Assembly (NCBI GenBank): GCA_900110635.1
Contig: FOEK01000002.1
Coordinates: 186,001 to 250,000 of the forward strand
From: Lachnospiraceae bacterium NE2001
Lineage (GTDB): Bacteria > Bacillota > Clostridia > Lachnospirales > Lachnospiraceae
Direction of reading: 5' to 3'
Length of the DNA stretch: 64,000 nucleotides
The notes beneath the pieces are model-generated. The model was not told the origin of the DNA, did no database searches, and saw only the letters and a program-made list of their open reading frames with translations. Positions 1 to 8,022 of the stretch are shown piece by piece. The translations under genes and the position numbers were made by a program. Each line of letters opens with the position of its first letter. The stretch's first letter is position 1.

Positions 1-31
1 TGGACACGGTTATATAAAGAATAATTTAAAG

Positions 32-78
32 TGACAGATTCTGAACGTATATCAAACGTCAGAATCTGTCATTTTTTT
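32..78 (+). terminator. Intrinsic terminator of an upstream gene
   Basis: A perfect 13-bp inverted repeat (TGACAGATTCTGA at 32-44, its complement at 59-71) is followed by a T-rich run. It must end a transcript entering from the left edge and insulates the promoter at 116-144. Confidence 0.85.
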
Positions 79-92
79 GTTTTGTAATTTCG

Positions 93-173
93 TTGAATAT
101 AAATTCAAAAAAGTGTTGACAAATGATTTATGGGGTGATATATTGAATCCAGATTCAATGAACGATAGTTCAA
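93..173 (+). promoter_or_regulatory. Sigma-A promoter with three TetR-like operators
   Basis: TTGACA at 116-121 and TATATT at 139-144 are 17 bp apart. Three palindromes of one design surround them: TTGAATATAAATTCAA (93-108), TTGAATCCAGATTCAA (143-158, overlapping the -10) and the variant ATGAACGATAGTTCAA (158-173). The consensus is TTGAAY-N4-RTTCAA. A site covering the -10 fits repression, most simply by the TetR protein encoded at 1796-2359. The operator identity is inferred; the palindromes are directly visible. Confidence 0.8.
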
Positions 174-200
174 TAAAACAAAAAACAGGAGGAAATAAAG

Positions 201-1700
201 ATGAAGAATAATGCTAGTAAAGAGAAGGTTATAGTAATTGGTGGTGGTATCGCAGGACTATCAGCAGGAATCTATGCTTGCCTTGGAGGCTTTGATGTTA
301 CAATATATGAGAAAAATGCTATCCCAGGCGGTGAGTGCATCGGGTGGAACAGAAAGGGTTATCATATAGATAACTGCATTCATTGGCTTACAGGAACCAA
401 GAAGGGTACAGAGCTTTACGATGTTTGGAAGCAGGTTGGAGCCATTTCTAACGAAACAGAGTATGCGCCGATAGAAGCATTTTACTCTGCTAAATATGAA
501 GGAAAGACAGCGACTCTGTGGAATGACCTGAAGCGTACAGAGAGAGAACTTATCGCCCTTGCCCCAGAGGATGAGGAAGAGATAAAGAAGTTCATCCAGT
601 ATACAGAGTATTCAAAGCAGTGCCAGATCCCTGCTAAGAAGCCTATGGAAATGTGGGGCGTTAAGGACTATATCTCTATGGGAAAGACAATGGCTGACTT
701 CCCTAAGGTAATGAAGAAGTTCGGAAAGATATCTCTGGAGGAGTACAGCAAGAGATTTAAGAATCCACTTATGCAGAGACTGATGTGCGATTATCTTCCA
801 AAGGATTACTGTATATATGCATTTATGGTATCATACGCTACTATGTCTGATGGTAACGGAGGCGTTCCAATGGGCGCTTCACTTCAGATGTCACTTCGTA
901 TGGAAAAAAGATTTAAGGACTTAGGCGGAAAGATATATTATAATACTGGTGTGGAGAAGTTCGAGCTTGGTAAGAAATGTGTGTCAGGCGTAAGACTTGA
1001 GGATGGAAGTGTAGTAAAGGCTGACTATATTATCCCAACGGTTGATACAAACCTGCTCTTTAACAAGTTCCTACCAAAGAGCTATATGCCAAAGGAGCTT
1101 AAGGTGGCTTACGATTCTCCAAAGGATTACCCAGCCTGCAGCGGATTCCAGGTTGCATTTGCAGTAACAGTCGATTATTCTGAGGGTGAGACAGTATTTA
1201 TCGATATAGATCCGATCAAGGTTGGAAATAGAACATTTGACAGAATGTATGTAAAGGCTTACGGCTATGATCCTATCTTCGTGAAGGATGGAAAGCAGGT
1301 TATCCAGACCTGTATCACTCAGATAGATGAGGACTATAAGTACTGGAAGAGCCTTTCAAAAGAAGAATATACAAAGGTTAAAGAGGCGCTGGTTAAGGAA
1401 GTAGAGAAGAGGATCCTGGCAGCATTCCCAGAGGTTGAGGACAGCATAGAGTATCTTGATGCGTGGACCCCACTTACCTACGAGAGATATGTAAATGCAT
1501 ATCACGGCAGCTACATGAGCTTTACAACAACTCCAACTGGCAAGTCAGTACGCCTTAAGGGCAAGCTGAAGGGTATCGATAATCTGTACCTTGCCGGACA
1601 GTGGACAAGCTCACCAGGCGGTCTCCCAGTAGCAGTAACCAGCGGCAAGTTCGCAGTACAGCGCCTCTTAAAGTCCCAGAAAAGAGATATCAACATATAA
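201..1700 (+). CDS. CrtI/phytoene-desaturase-type FAD-dependent oxidoreductase
   Basis: This 499-residue protein opens with a Rossmann FAD-binding motif (VIVIGGGIAGLSAG, about residues 10-23) followed by YEKNAIPGGECIGW. That layout is typical of the CrtI/NAD(P)-FAD desaturase and isomerase superfamily. The C-terminal segment near residue 466 (DNLYLAGQWTSSPGG) is the second FAD-contacting motif of the same family. Length is normal and no signal peptide or strong membrane helix is seen, so it should be cytosolic or peripheral. The ATG is preceded by AGGAGG. No carotenoid partner genes are nearby, so the substrate is unknown; a lipid or polyprenoid is possible. The operator-rich promoter and the following tetR gene suggest an inducible detoxification or lipid-modification enzyme. 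Confidence 0.8.
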   Translation: MKNNASKEKVIVIGGGIAGLSAGIYACLGGFDVTIYEKNAIPGGECIGWNRKGYHIDNCIHWLTGTKKGTELYDVWKQVGAISNETEYAPIEAFYSAKYEGKTATLWNDLKRTERELIALAPEDEEEIKKFIQYTEYSKQCQIPAKKPMEMWGVKDYISMGKTMADFPKVMKKFGKISLEEYSKRFKNPLMQRLMCDYLPKDYCIYAFMVSYATMSDGNGGVPMGASLQMSLRMEKRFKDLGGKIYYNTGVEKFELGKKCVSGVRLEDGSVVKADYIIPTVDTNLLFNKFLPKSYMPKELKVAYDSPKDYPACSGFQVAFAVTVDYSEGETVFIDIDPIKVGNRTFDRMYVKAYGYDPIFVKDGKQVIQTCITQIDEDYKYWKSLSKEEYTKVKEALVKEVEKRILAAFPEVEDSIEYLDAWTPLTYERYVNAYHGSYMSFTTTPTGKSVRLKGKLKGIDNLYLAGQWTSSPGGLPVAVTSGKFAVQRLLKSQKRDINI

Positions 1701-1753
1701 TGTGCAATGGGGACTGTCCCCATTGCACATAGGTGTGTCCCTTTTTGCACATT
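1700..1753. repeat. Dispersed palindrome, copy 1
   Basis: ATGTGCAATGGGGAC (1700-1714) is followed after one base by its exact complement (1716-1730). A degenerate tail AGGTGTGTCCC...TTGCACAT runs to about 1753. It starts at the stop codon of the oxidoreductase. The same element recurs at 15918, 49690, 53296 and 59442. Confidence 0.9.
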
Positions 1754-1795
1754 TTCCTACAAATGTTATGTTTGGTTGCACATGGAGAGTAGAGT

Positions 1796-2359
1796 ATGAC
1801 AAGAAAAGAACAAAAGGAAGAAAAAAGACAGAAGATTCTTATGACGGCGCTCACGCTTTTTGTGGAGCGTGGATACTATGATACGAAGATTACTGATATC
1901 GCTTCGGCGGTTCCCATGAGCACAGGTCTTATGTTTCATTATTTTGAATCTAAGGAGGAGCTTCTGCTGGAACTGGTTAAAATGGGAGCGGGAGCTACCA
2001 AGTCTGCTAACTCAGGAATGGAAATCCCACCGGATATTTATCTGACAAAGTTTTTGGAACAGCTGTTTGCTTACGCGAAGGAACAGCCCTGGGTTTTCAA
2101 TATGTTTGTCCTCATGAGTCAGGCTCGCAGAAGCGGCATGCCTGAGGAGGCTCGCCAGGTTGCTATGTCGGTTGACACTGTTGAATCAACTGCGAAGCTT
2201 ATTGAGCAGGGGCAGAAGACAGGCATTTTTAGAAAGGGAGACGCTAGACTACTCTCCAGATGCTTCTGGGCATCAGTCCAGGGAGTGATGGAAGAGATGG
2301 CAATGGATAAAGAGATGAAGACACCTGATCCTGAGTGGCTTCTGTCAATTCTCAAATAA
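1796..2359 (+). CDS. TetR/AcrR family transcriptional regulator
   Basis: A 187-residue protein with the classic TetR N-terminal helix-turn-helix: RQKILMTALTLFVERGYYD, then TKITDIASAV and GLMFHYFESKEELL, covering about residues 11-62. The C-terminal half is the variable ligand-binding and dimerisation domain. Length is typical. It lies 95 bp downstream of the oxidoreductase, separated only by a dispersed palindrome, so the two may be cotranscribed. I infer that it represses the promoter at 116-144 and is released by an effector linked to the oxidoreductase substrate. A bidirectional terminator follows. Confidence 0.9.
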   Translation: MTRKEQKEEKRQKILMTALTLFVERGYYDTKITDIASAVPMSTGLMFHYFESKEELLLELVKMGAGATKSANSGMEIPPDIYLTKFLEQLFAYAKEQPWVFNMFVLMSQARRSGMPEEARQVAMSVDTVESTAKLIEQGQKTGIFRKGDARLLSRCFWASVQGVMEEMAMDKEMKTPDPEWLLSILK

Positions 2360-2360
2360 G

Positions 2361-2389
2361 AAAAGAGCCGCACTTGGTGTGGCTCTTTT
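2361..2389. terminator. Bidirectional terminator between convergent genes
   Basis: AAAAGAGCC (2361-2369) pairs with GGCTCTTTT (2381-2389), with a CAC/GTG extension towards the loop. A-run and T-run flanks allow it to serve both tetR on the plus strand and the ligase operon on the minus strand. Confidence 0.85.
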
Positions 2390-2408
2390 CGTTTGGTGAA
2401 CAAATCTA

Positions 2409-5400
2409 TTAGTCTTCAAAATCAACCGTGATATGCTTTCGACCGTTGGACATACCTGAAAGCCTGTTGCCGTATTTTAGTGCAGCCTTTTTAACGGGCT
2501 CTGGTATCTCGGGCATCTTGATATGTTTCTTAATCTCATCCTTATCAGGCATAAACATTTTCCAAGGCCTAAGTGGGTCAAATGCAGAAAAATCGAAGAG
2601 CTTTTCTTGTGGTGTGGCAGCATTAAATATATCAAATGCATTATAAGCCGAGTTATTCTGCATACCCATTGGCAGTGTTCCGGCAATCATACTGTTAACA
2701 CCTCGAACAAGTTTCACGTCTATGTTGACCAGCTCGTCGTCCTTGTATACAGGCTTAATATTGTAAGCATCTCCGCCAATTCTTTCACGGGTTATTCTGT
2801 ATACGTCCAGCTTGCCATTTGAATTAAGTGGTATATCATCTGTAATAACGAATTGTGTTGGCAGATTGTCGATTGGTACCTTCTTATATTTTACATAAAC
2901 ATCATAAAATGCCTGACGTACGCTTTCGCTGGAATTTCCATTCTTGACTGCTGGAACCACGTAGAGTACAGGCATGGTGTCGTGAATACGTTTCTCCATT
3001 ACAGGAACTATAGCACAATTCTTGATAAATGGATGCGAAGCCATATTCATATCCACAATACCAGCATCAAACTTCTTTCCTTCGTTATTTACAAAGAATT
3101 TATCAGCTCTTCCGGCGAAGGATATACTGCTGTCTTCATTAATATGAACAAGGTCGTTTGTGCATATATAATCTGTGCCGTCAATATTGGTATATTCAAA
3201 GATGACATTTCCATCTAATGTATTGTCTGGGCGTACCTTGGAAGCCAGATACATGATTCCAGTTCTTGGTCCGTCGCTGACCTTATAGAATCTGCCGTCT
3301 GTTTCATCCTGTATGCGAATGCTCTCGTTTTCTTCAAAGCCAAGTATATCGCCATTTAACTGCTTTGGAGCAAACATAGGTTTTCCGCCTGCTTCAGACA
3401 TGCCATAGCCTGCGGTTATGTCATATTTGTATCTGTGAGAACGGAAGAATTCTTTGTATATATCCATTCTTTCTGGTGAAATGTATCCGCCCGACATTCC
3501 CACTATCTTAAGTGATGAAAGGTCCAGGTTATCCAGGTCAGGACGATTCAGCCATTTGTCTACCATAAAGCCGGTAAGTGAGACAGAGCTTATGTTGTAA
3601 TAATCTATGGCTCGTACAAACTTTGGATGCATAAATCCAAAGAAGGTCAGTACGATAGTATCACAAGTTGCAAGAATACAATGCACATGTCCTGAAAGTG
3701 CCATAATGGAACTAAAGTCGAAGGAAAGAAGAGTTCGAAGCTGCTTTCCGTCATCCTTTCCCTCAATAAACTGGTGTTGCCCTTTTGGAATTAAGGTTAG
3801 AGTTTCATTGAACACTCTATCAGTAAATGGAAGCATTTTTCTTGTTCCCATCGTCGTACCAGAGGTATGGGTTATAAATGCAATCCTGTCTCCTGTTGAT
3901 TCATCGAAGCGAGTTTCTTCATTTTGATATTTCTCAAACAGATCATCTATAAATACAGTATCTGATCGTCTCTTTAATTTGTGATAATTCATCTCATTGT
4001 AAATAAGCTCTGCCGGTCCGATAGATGGTCCTCCCATAAGAGAGTGGATGAGTATCACATTTCTGAGAGAGTATTTTTCCTTGATTTTCTTTATTTCTTC
4101 CCAGACCTCTGAAGTGACCATGATATCAGTAATTATAAGATCGGTTATTTTTTCCTTCTCGATCATGCTCTTCCACATACCGTCTGGAAGAAAATCTGGA
4201 TAGGAGAATAGTGAAACCTCGGCACCAGTCATGTTGAGAGCGTAAAGAGCGAATAGTGGCTCTGCAGTTATGGCACCACAAAGAGCTACACGTGAACCAT
4301 TTTCAGCACCAATACCAAGGCCTGAAAATACCTTGGCATAGCGTTCAAACTCTTCAAACATCTGTTCATAAGTATATTCGCGTGTACAGTCGATAATAGC
4401 TGTCTTCTTCATATTATCTGGATCGACAGATATTCTCTCTTTAAGACAAGCCCAAACCTTCTGGTTATTAATACTTCCGTCAGTAATGCGTTTATTTAAT
4501 TGTTTAAGATTCTTCGATACCTCAGGACTGGTCTTCCTTTTCTCACGTCTTATATTTGCGTGCTCTTCAAACCAGGCCAGCATCTTATCTGTTCCCTCGA
4601 TACTCTTTGGATGCTCAGGATTAGTTATAGGGAAGATGTGCTGCAATTCTTCATCACCAAAGAAAACCAGCTTCGAAGGTCTTCCGGCTGCCTTAAGCAC
4701 CTTGTTAAACTTGATAGAGTAATTGTTAAATGTATCTCCACAGCTTGTCATCATAAAAGCAGGAGGTATGTTATTTACTATCTCAGGATGCTCGATGCTC
4801 ATAAACTTTCGGAACTCTTCGTCAGTACGTTTGTCACCATAGATCTGATCCTGAAGAGTTTTATTGGTATAGAACATTCCGCTCAGAAAGCCTACTGCTG
4901 CATAGACCATTCTGGAAGGCTTGTAGCCGATGGCGCGACATAATTTTTCAGAATTATGCATGGCTGTAACATAGGCTGCCAGGTAGGCACCGGCACTGTC
5001 CGCAACCATAAACATACGGCTGAAGTCTACATCGTAGTTGACCAGCATCTTACCCACGTGATCCATACCCGAACATACGTCGTCCAGCTGCTGGCCTATA
5101 TCTGCTTTAGGTGCAAGTCTGTATTCCAGAGAGAATACCAGGTATCCCTTATGGGCCAGTAGTCGGCTGTACGGCCTTTCGAGACCACGGTCACCCATAA
5201 AAAGACCGCCACCATGCAGTATTACAATAACAGGAAGCTCGGTGCCTCTTTCTACCTTTGGTGAAAAGATATCCATGGCAAGAGCTACTTCATCTCGGTT
5301 TACATATGCAACATTAAGTGTTTCTTCAACATCATCGTACATTACAGGTTCAGTGGCACCGAAAACAGACATCATTTTCTTCGTGTCCATGCTTTGTGTA

Positions 5401-5465
5401 CGTTCAAGCATTGCACGTGTAAGCTCGCGCTTAATCTTTTTTCCAACTCCGTCTCTTTTTCCCAT
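2409..5465 (-). CDS. Alpha/beta hydrolase fused to an adenylate-forming acyl-CoA synthetase-like enzyme
   Basis: A 1018-residue fusion. Residues about 50-320 form an HSL/GDXG-type alpha/beta hydrolase: oxyanion motif HGGG, nucleophile motif ADSAGA, a late Asp (CGDTFNN) and a His (LQHIFP). Residues about 345-930 form an AMP-binding enzyme with the P-loop-like THTSGTTMGTRK, AGYGMSEAGG, YICTNDLVHI and the C-terminal lysine motif NSNGKLDVYR. All core motifs for adenylate formation are present. The start was set at the ATG at 5465 because AGGAGG lies 5 nt upstream; an upstream in-frame ATG lacks one. It is the last gene of a four-gene operon, 16 bp after the Met-rich gene. Known chemistry predicts ester or thioester hydrolysis coupled to acyl activation; the substrate is unknown. 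Confidence 0.8.
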   Translation of the reverse strand: MGKRDGVGKKIKRELTRAMLERTQSMDTKKMMSVFGATEPVMYDDVEETLNVAYVNRDEVALAMDIFSPKVERGTELPVIVILHGGGLFMGDRGLERPYSRLLAHKGYLVFSLEYRLAPKADIGQQLDDVCSGMDHVGKMLVNYDVDFSRMFMVADSAGAYLAAYVTAMHNSEKLCRAIGYKPSRMVYAAVGFLSGMFYTNKTLQDQIYGDKRTDEEFRKFMSIEHPEIVNNIPPAFMMTSCGDTFNNYSIKFNKVLKAAGRPSKLVFFGDEELQHIFPITNPEHPKSIEGTDKMLAWFEEHANIRREKRKTSPEVSKNLKQLNKRITDGSINNQKVWACLKERISVDPDNMKKTAIIDCTREYTYEQMFEEFERYAKVFSGLGIGAENGSRVALCGAITAEPLFALYALNMTGAEVSLFSYPDFLPDGMWKSMIEKEKITDLIITDIMVTSEVWEEIKKIKEKYSLRNVILIHSLMGGPSIGPAELIYNEMNYHKLKRRSDTVFIDDLFEKYQNEETRFDESTGDRIAFITHTSGTTMGTRKMLPFTDRVFNETLTLIPKGQHQFIEGKDDGKQLRTLLSFDFSSIMALSGHVHCILATCDTIVLTFFGFMHPKFVRAIDYYNISSVSLTGFMVDKWLNRPDLDNLDLSSLKIVGMSGGYISPERMDIYKEFFRSHRYKYDITAGYGMSEAGGKPMFAPKQLNGDILGFEENESIRIQDETDGRFYKVSDGPRTGIMYLASKVRPDNTLDGNVIFEYTNIDGTDYICTNDLVHINEDSSISFAGRADKFFVNNEGKKFDAGIVDMNMASHPFIKNCAIVPVMEKRIHDTMPVLYVVPAVKNGNSSESVRQAFYDVYVKYKKVPIDNLPTQFVITDDIPLNSNGKLDVYRITRERIGGDAYNIKPVYKDDELVNIDVKLVRGVNSMIAGTLPMGMQNNSAYNAFDIFNAATPQEKLFDFSAFDPLRPWKMFMPDKDEIKKHIKMPEIPEPVKKAALKYGNRLSGMSNGRKHITVDFED

Positions 5466-5481
5466 ATGCTCCTCCTGTATA

Positions 5482-6120
5482 CTAGTCGTCTTTTGTTTGC
5501 GGCATAACACTAAATGCAACGTCAAGGAACTTCTGAAGCTTCTTTAGGTTTTCAGGAGACATATCTATCTGCATAACCTTAGATAGAAGCTCTGGTGGAA
5601 TGTTCATTCCGCCAAGCTTAAATCCGCCCTGGTCAGTATTTGCTGTATCAGAATCAGTTGCTTCAACCTCCTGATCTTCTTCACTGTCATTCATCTTTTC
5701 TGTCATCATCTGCATAAACTGAAGAGGAATCATACACATATTCTGCATCATTTGCATCATCTGCATCTGCATCATAAAGAGTGAGTACATAAACTGCATA
5801 GGATTAACATATGAATCATTATTTGTCTGATTCATAAAGTTCATAGGGTTCATCATATTCATACAGTTGCCCATGTTCATACCGTTACCCATATTCATGC
5901 AGTTACCCATGTTCATAAAGTTCATTGGGTTCATCATGTTCATAAGGTTTCCCATATTATTCATGTCATTCATACCATTTGTGCCATTCATCATACTGCT
6001 CATGTTGTTTATCATACTACTTAACATGCTCATATCAGGCATAGAGGTGTTTTCATTATTCTCATCGTTATTCATCATAGCCGCGAAGGGATTCATCTGG
6101 CTATTAAAAAAATCAAACAT
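5482..6120 (-). CDS. Very Met/Asn-rich low-complexity protein, phasin-like (tentative)
   Basis: A 212-residue protein whose middle third consists of repeats such as MNMGNCMNMGNGMNMGNCMN; Met and Asn dominate. Around residues 105-140 comes a Met/Gln-rich amphipathic stretch (MQFMYSLFMMQMQMMQMM). A more ordinary acidic tail follows, ending in a short helical segment (MSPENLKKLQKFLDVAF). There is no signal peptide. A strong AAAGGAGG precedes the start, so it is surely translated. It sits 13 bp after one ligase gene and 16 bp before the next. The related Met-rich tail of the ligase at 8023-10569 shows the partnership is not accidental. A coat of a lipid or polymer granule, or a condensate scaffold, is a guess from composition. 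Confidence 0.75.
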   Translation of the reverse strand: MFDFFNSQMNPFAAMMNNDENNENTSMPDMSMLSSMINNMSSMMNGTNGMNDMNNMGNLMNMMNPMNFMNMGNCMNMGNGMNMGNCMNMMNPMNFMNQTNNDSYVNPMQFMYSLFMMQMQMMQMMQNMCMIPLQFMQMMTEKMNDSEEDQEVEATDSDTANTDQGGFKLGGMNIPPELLSKVMQIDMSPENLKKLQKFLDVAFSVMPQTKDD

Positions 6121-6133
6121 TTTGCTGCCTCCT

Positions 6134-8005
6134 TTAGCTGTTAAAGATTTCGTATATTCCTAGAGCGGAGCCGCCTCCCATTCCTTCAGGAAGTGTCCCG
6201 CCGGTTATGCTGTTTAGCTGGTCAGAATACTCTAAGTCTATATCTATTAGTTTGCCTTCTTTTCTGCGTGGCATTATGTTGTAGGCCTCTCCCTTTAGAC
6301 GGTCTCTGGTAATTCGGAACACGTCTATCTTTCCATTCGAGTTGAGAGGAATGTCATCCACAAGGATTAATTGTGAAGGAAGACTGGACACAGAGATTAG
6401 ATCATTTTCTATATAAAGTTTTATAAGTATCTTTTTGACCATATCTGGTGCATCACTGATTCCTTTATCAGGAACTATATATAGCACAGGTACAGTATCG
6501 TGTATTCTTTTGTCAAGCACGGGAACGATAGCACATTTTTCAACTCCCGGCTGTTTTAGAACTTCATTTTCCACAATACCTGATTCAAAGCGTATGCCTT
6601 CATTGTTGGCGAAAAACTTGTCTGCTCGTCCTGCGTAGGAAAAGCTTCCGTTCTCGTTAACCCTTACCTTGTCGTTGGTACAGATGTAATCCTTACCCTT
6701 GATCTTTGTAAAATCAAATAGTACCTCGCCGTCTAGTTCGTTGGTGCAGAGTGAATCAGAAGCAATATACAGTATGCCGGTTCTGATCCCATCTTTAGCG
6801 GTATAGTATTTGCCGTCATTTTCATCCTGAACAAGAAAGCCATCATCTGAATCTGGAAAACCGAGGATATCGTCCATACAGCCAGCTGGTACGTAGAGCT
6901 GACTGCCACCAGCTTCTGACATACCATAGCCGCGGCTTATGCCACCCTTGAAGCCATGATCTTGAACAAATTTGGTATATTTTACCAGCTTGTCTATTGG
7001 AGTGTAGGATCCACCGCAGGAGAATACTTTGAGGGAGGAAAAATCTACATCATCTAGATCTGTCCTTTTAAGCCAGCTGTCGATCATAAAGCAGGAGGTA
7101 AATAGAACATTAATCTTGTAGTATTCAATAGCACGTATAAACTTCGGGTGAATAAATCCGAAAAATGTCAGAACTACAGTATCACCTACAGCCAGATCCG
7201 AATTAATGACGCCGCACATACAAAGAAAAGAACTGAAATCAAAGCTTGGAATAAGTCGGATCTGTTCCGGAATATCAGGATCCTTTATAAACCCGTGGAA
7301 ACCATTACCAAAATTAGATGCAGTTATATTTACAGCTCTTTCGGTATAAGGAAGAGGCTTACGTGTTCCCTTGGTAGAGCCTGAGGTGTGGGTGATGATA
7401 GCAAGATGGTCTGGATCATTTGTTCCCCAAGTGATCGGTGATGAACCATACTGCTTCATCAGATCATCCATAAATACTGTTCCGCGGATTCTTTTTAACC
7501 TGTGATAATTGAATTCGTTATAGAACAGCTCTGCAGGACCAGTGCAAGGTCCACCAAGCAGGGAATGAAGCAATATGATATTCTTAATTCCCAGTTTTTT
7601 TCCGACTTCTTCAATCTCAGGCCACATTTCAGGTGTGATCATAATGTCAGAAAGAACAAGATCAGTCAGTTTCTCCTTCTCAACCATGGTTTTCCACTGT
7701 CCTGATGGAAGAAAATCAGGATAGGAGAGCATAGAAACTGTGGCACCAGTCATATTGAGACCATAAAATGCAAAGAGAGGCTCTGCGGATATGGAGCCAG
7801 CAATGCCAACCCGGGAATTGTTTTCACCCGTCATTCCCAGTGCCGAGAATACACGGGCATAGTGCTCCCATTCCACAAACATCTGCCCATATGTATATTC
7901 TCTTGTACAATCAATCAGTGCCGTACGACAAAGCTGAGCAGGACTTACGGTGTTTCTCTCTTTTATATATTTCCATACGCTCTGTTCATTACTTGTTTTA
8001 TTCAT
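6134..8005 (-). CDS. Adenylate-forming acyl-CoA synthetase-like enzyme
   Basis: A 623-residue stand-alone AMP-binding enzyme, closely similar to the ligase half of the 2409-5465 gene: both share CTREYTYGQMF/CTREYTYEQMF, SYPDFLPSG/SYPDFLPDG and VLTFFGFIHPKF/VLTFFGFMHPKF. Motifs include THTSGSTKGTRK, RGYGMSEAGG, YICTNDKVRV and NSNGKIDVFR, which holds the catalytic lysine. No carrier domain is visible and length suits an acyl-CoA or acyl-AMP ligase. It is preceded by AAAGG and lies 17 bp after the first gene of the operon. Two near-paralogues plus a third divergent one in a single operon suggest successive or alternative activation steps on related acyl substrates (inference). Confidence 0.85.
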   Translation of the reverse strand: MNKTSNEQSVWKYIKERNTVSPAQLCRTALIDCTREYTYGQMFVEWEHYARVFSALGMTGENNSRVGIAGSISAEPLFAFYGLNMTGATVSMLSYPDFLPSGQWKTMVEKEKLTDLVLSDIMITPEMWPEIEEVGKKLGIKNIILLHSLLGGPCTGPAELFYNEFNYHRLKRIRGTVFMDDLMKQYGSSPITWGTNDPDHLAIITHTSGSTKGTRKPLPYTERAVNITASNFGNGFHGFIKDPDIPEQIRLIPSFDFSSFLCMCGVINSDLAVGDTVVLTFFGFIHPKFIRAIEYYKINVLFTSCFMIDSWLKRTDLDDVDFSSLKVFSCGGSYTPIDKLVKYTKFVQDHGFKGGISRGYGMSEAGGSQLYVPAGCMDDILGFPDSDDGFLVQDENDGKYYTAKDGIRTGILYIASDSLCTNELDGEVLFDFTKIKGKDYICTNDKVRVNENGSFSYAGRADKFFANNEGIRFESGIVENEVLKQPGVEKCAIVPVLDKRIHDTVPVLYIVPDKGISDAPDMVKKILIKLYIENDLISVSSLPSQLILVDDIPLNSNGKIDVFRITRDRLKGEAYNIMPRRKEGKLIDIDLEYSDQLNSITGGTLPEGMGGGSALGIYEIFNS

Positions 8006-8022
8006 AGGCGTATACCTTTATT

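Noticed and set aside
5867-6163. Hydrophobic Phe/Ile-rich reading frame on the plus strand
   Set aside because: It is the antisense reading of the Met/Asn repeats (CAT to ATG); no ribosome-binding site and fully overlapped by the real gene.
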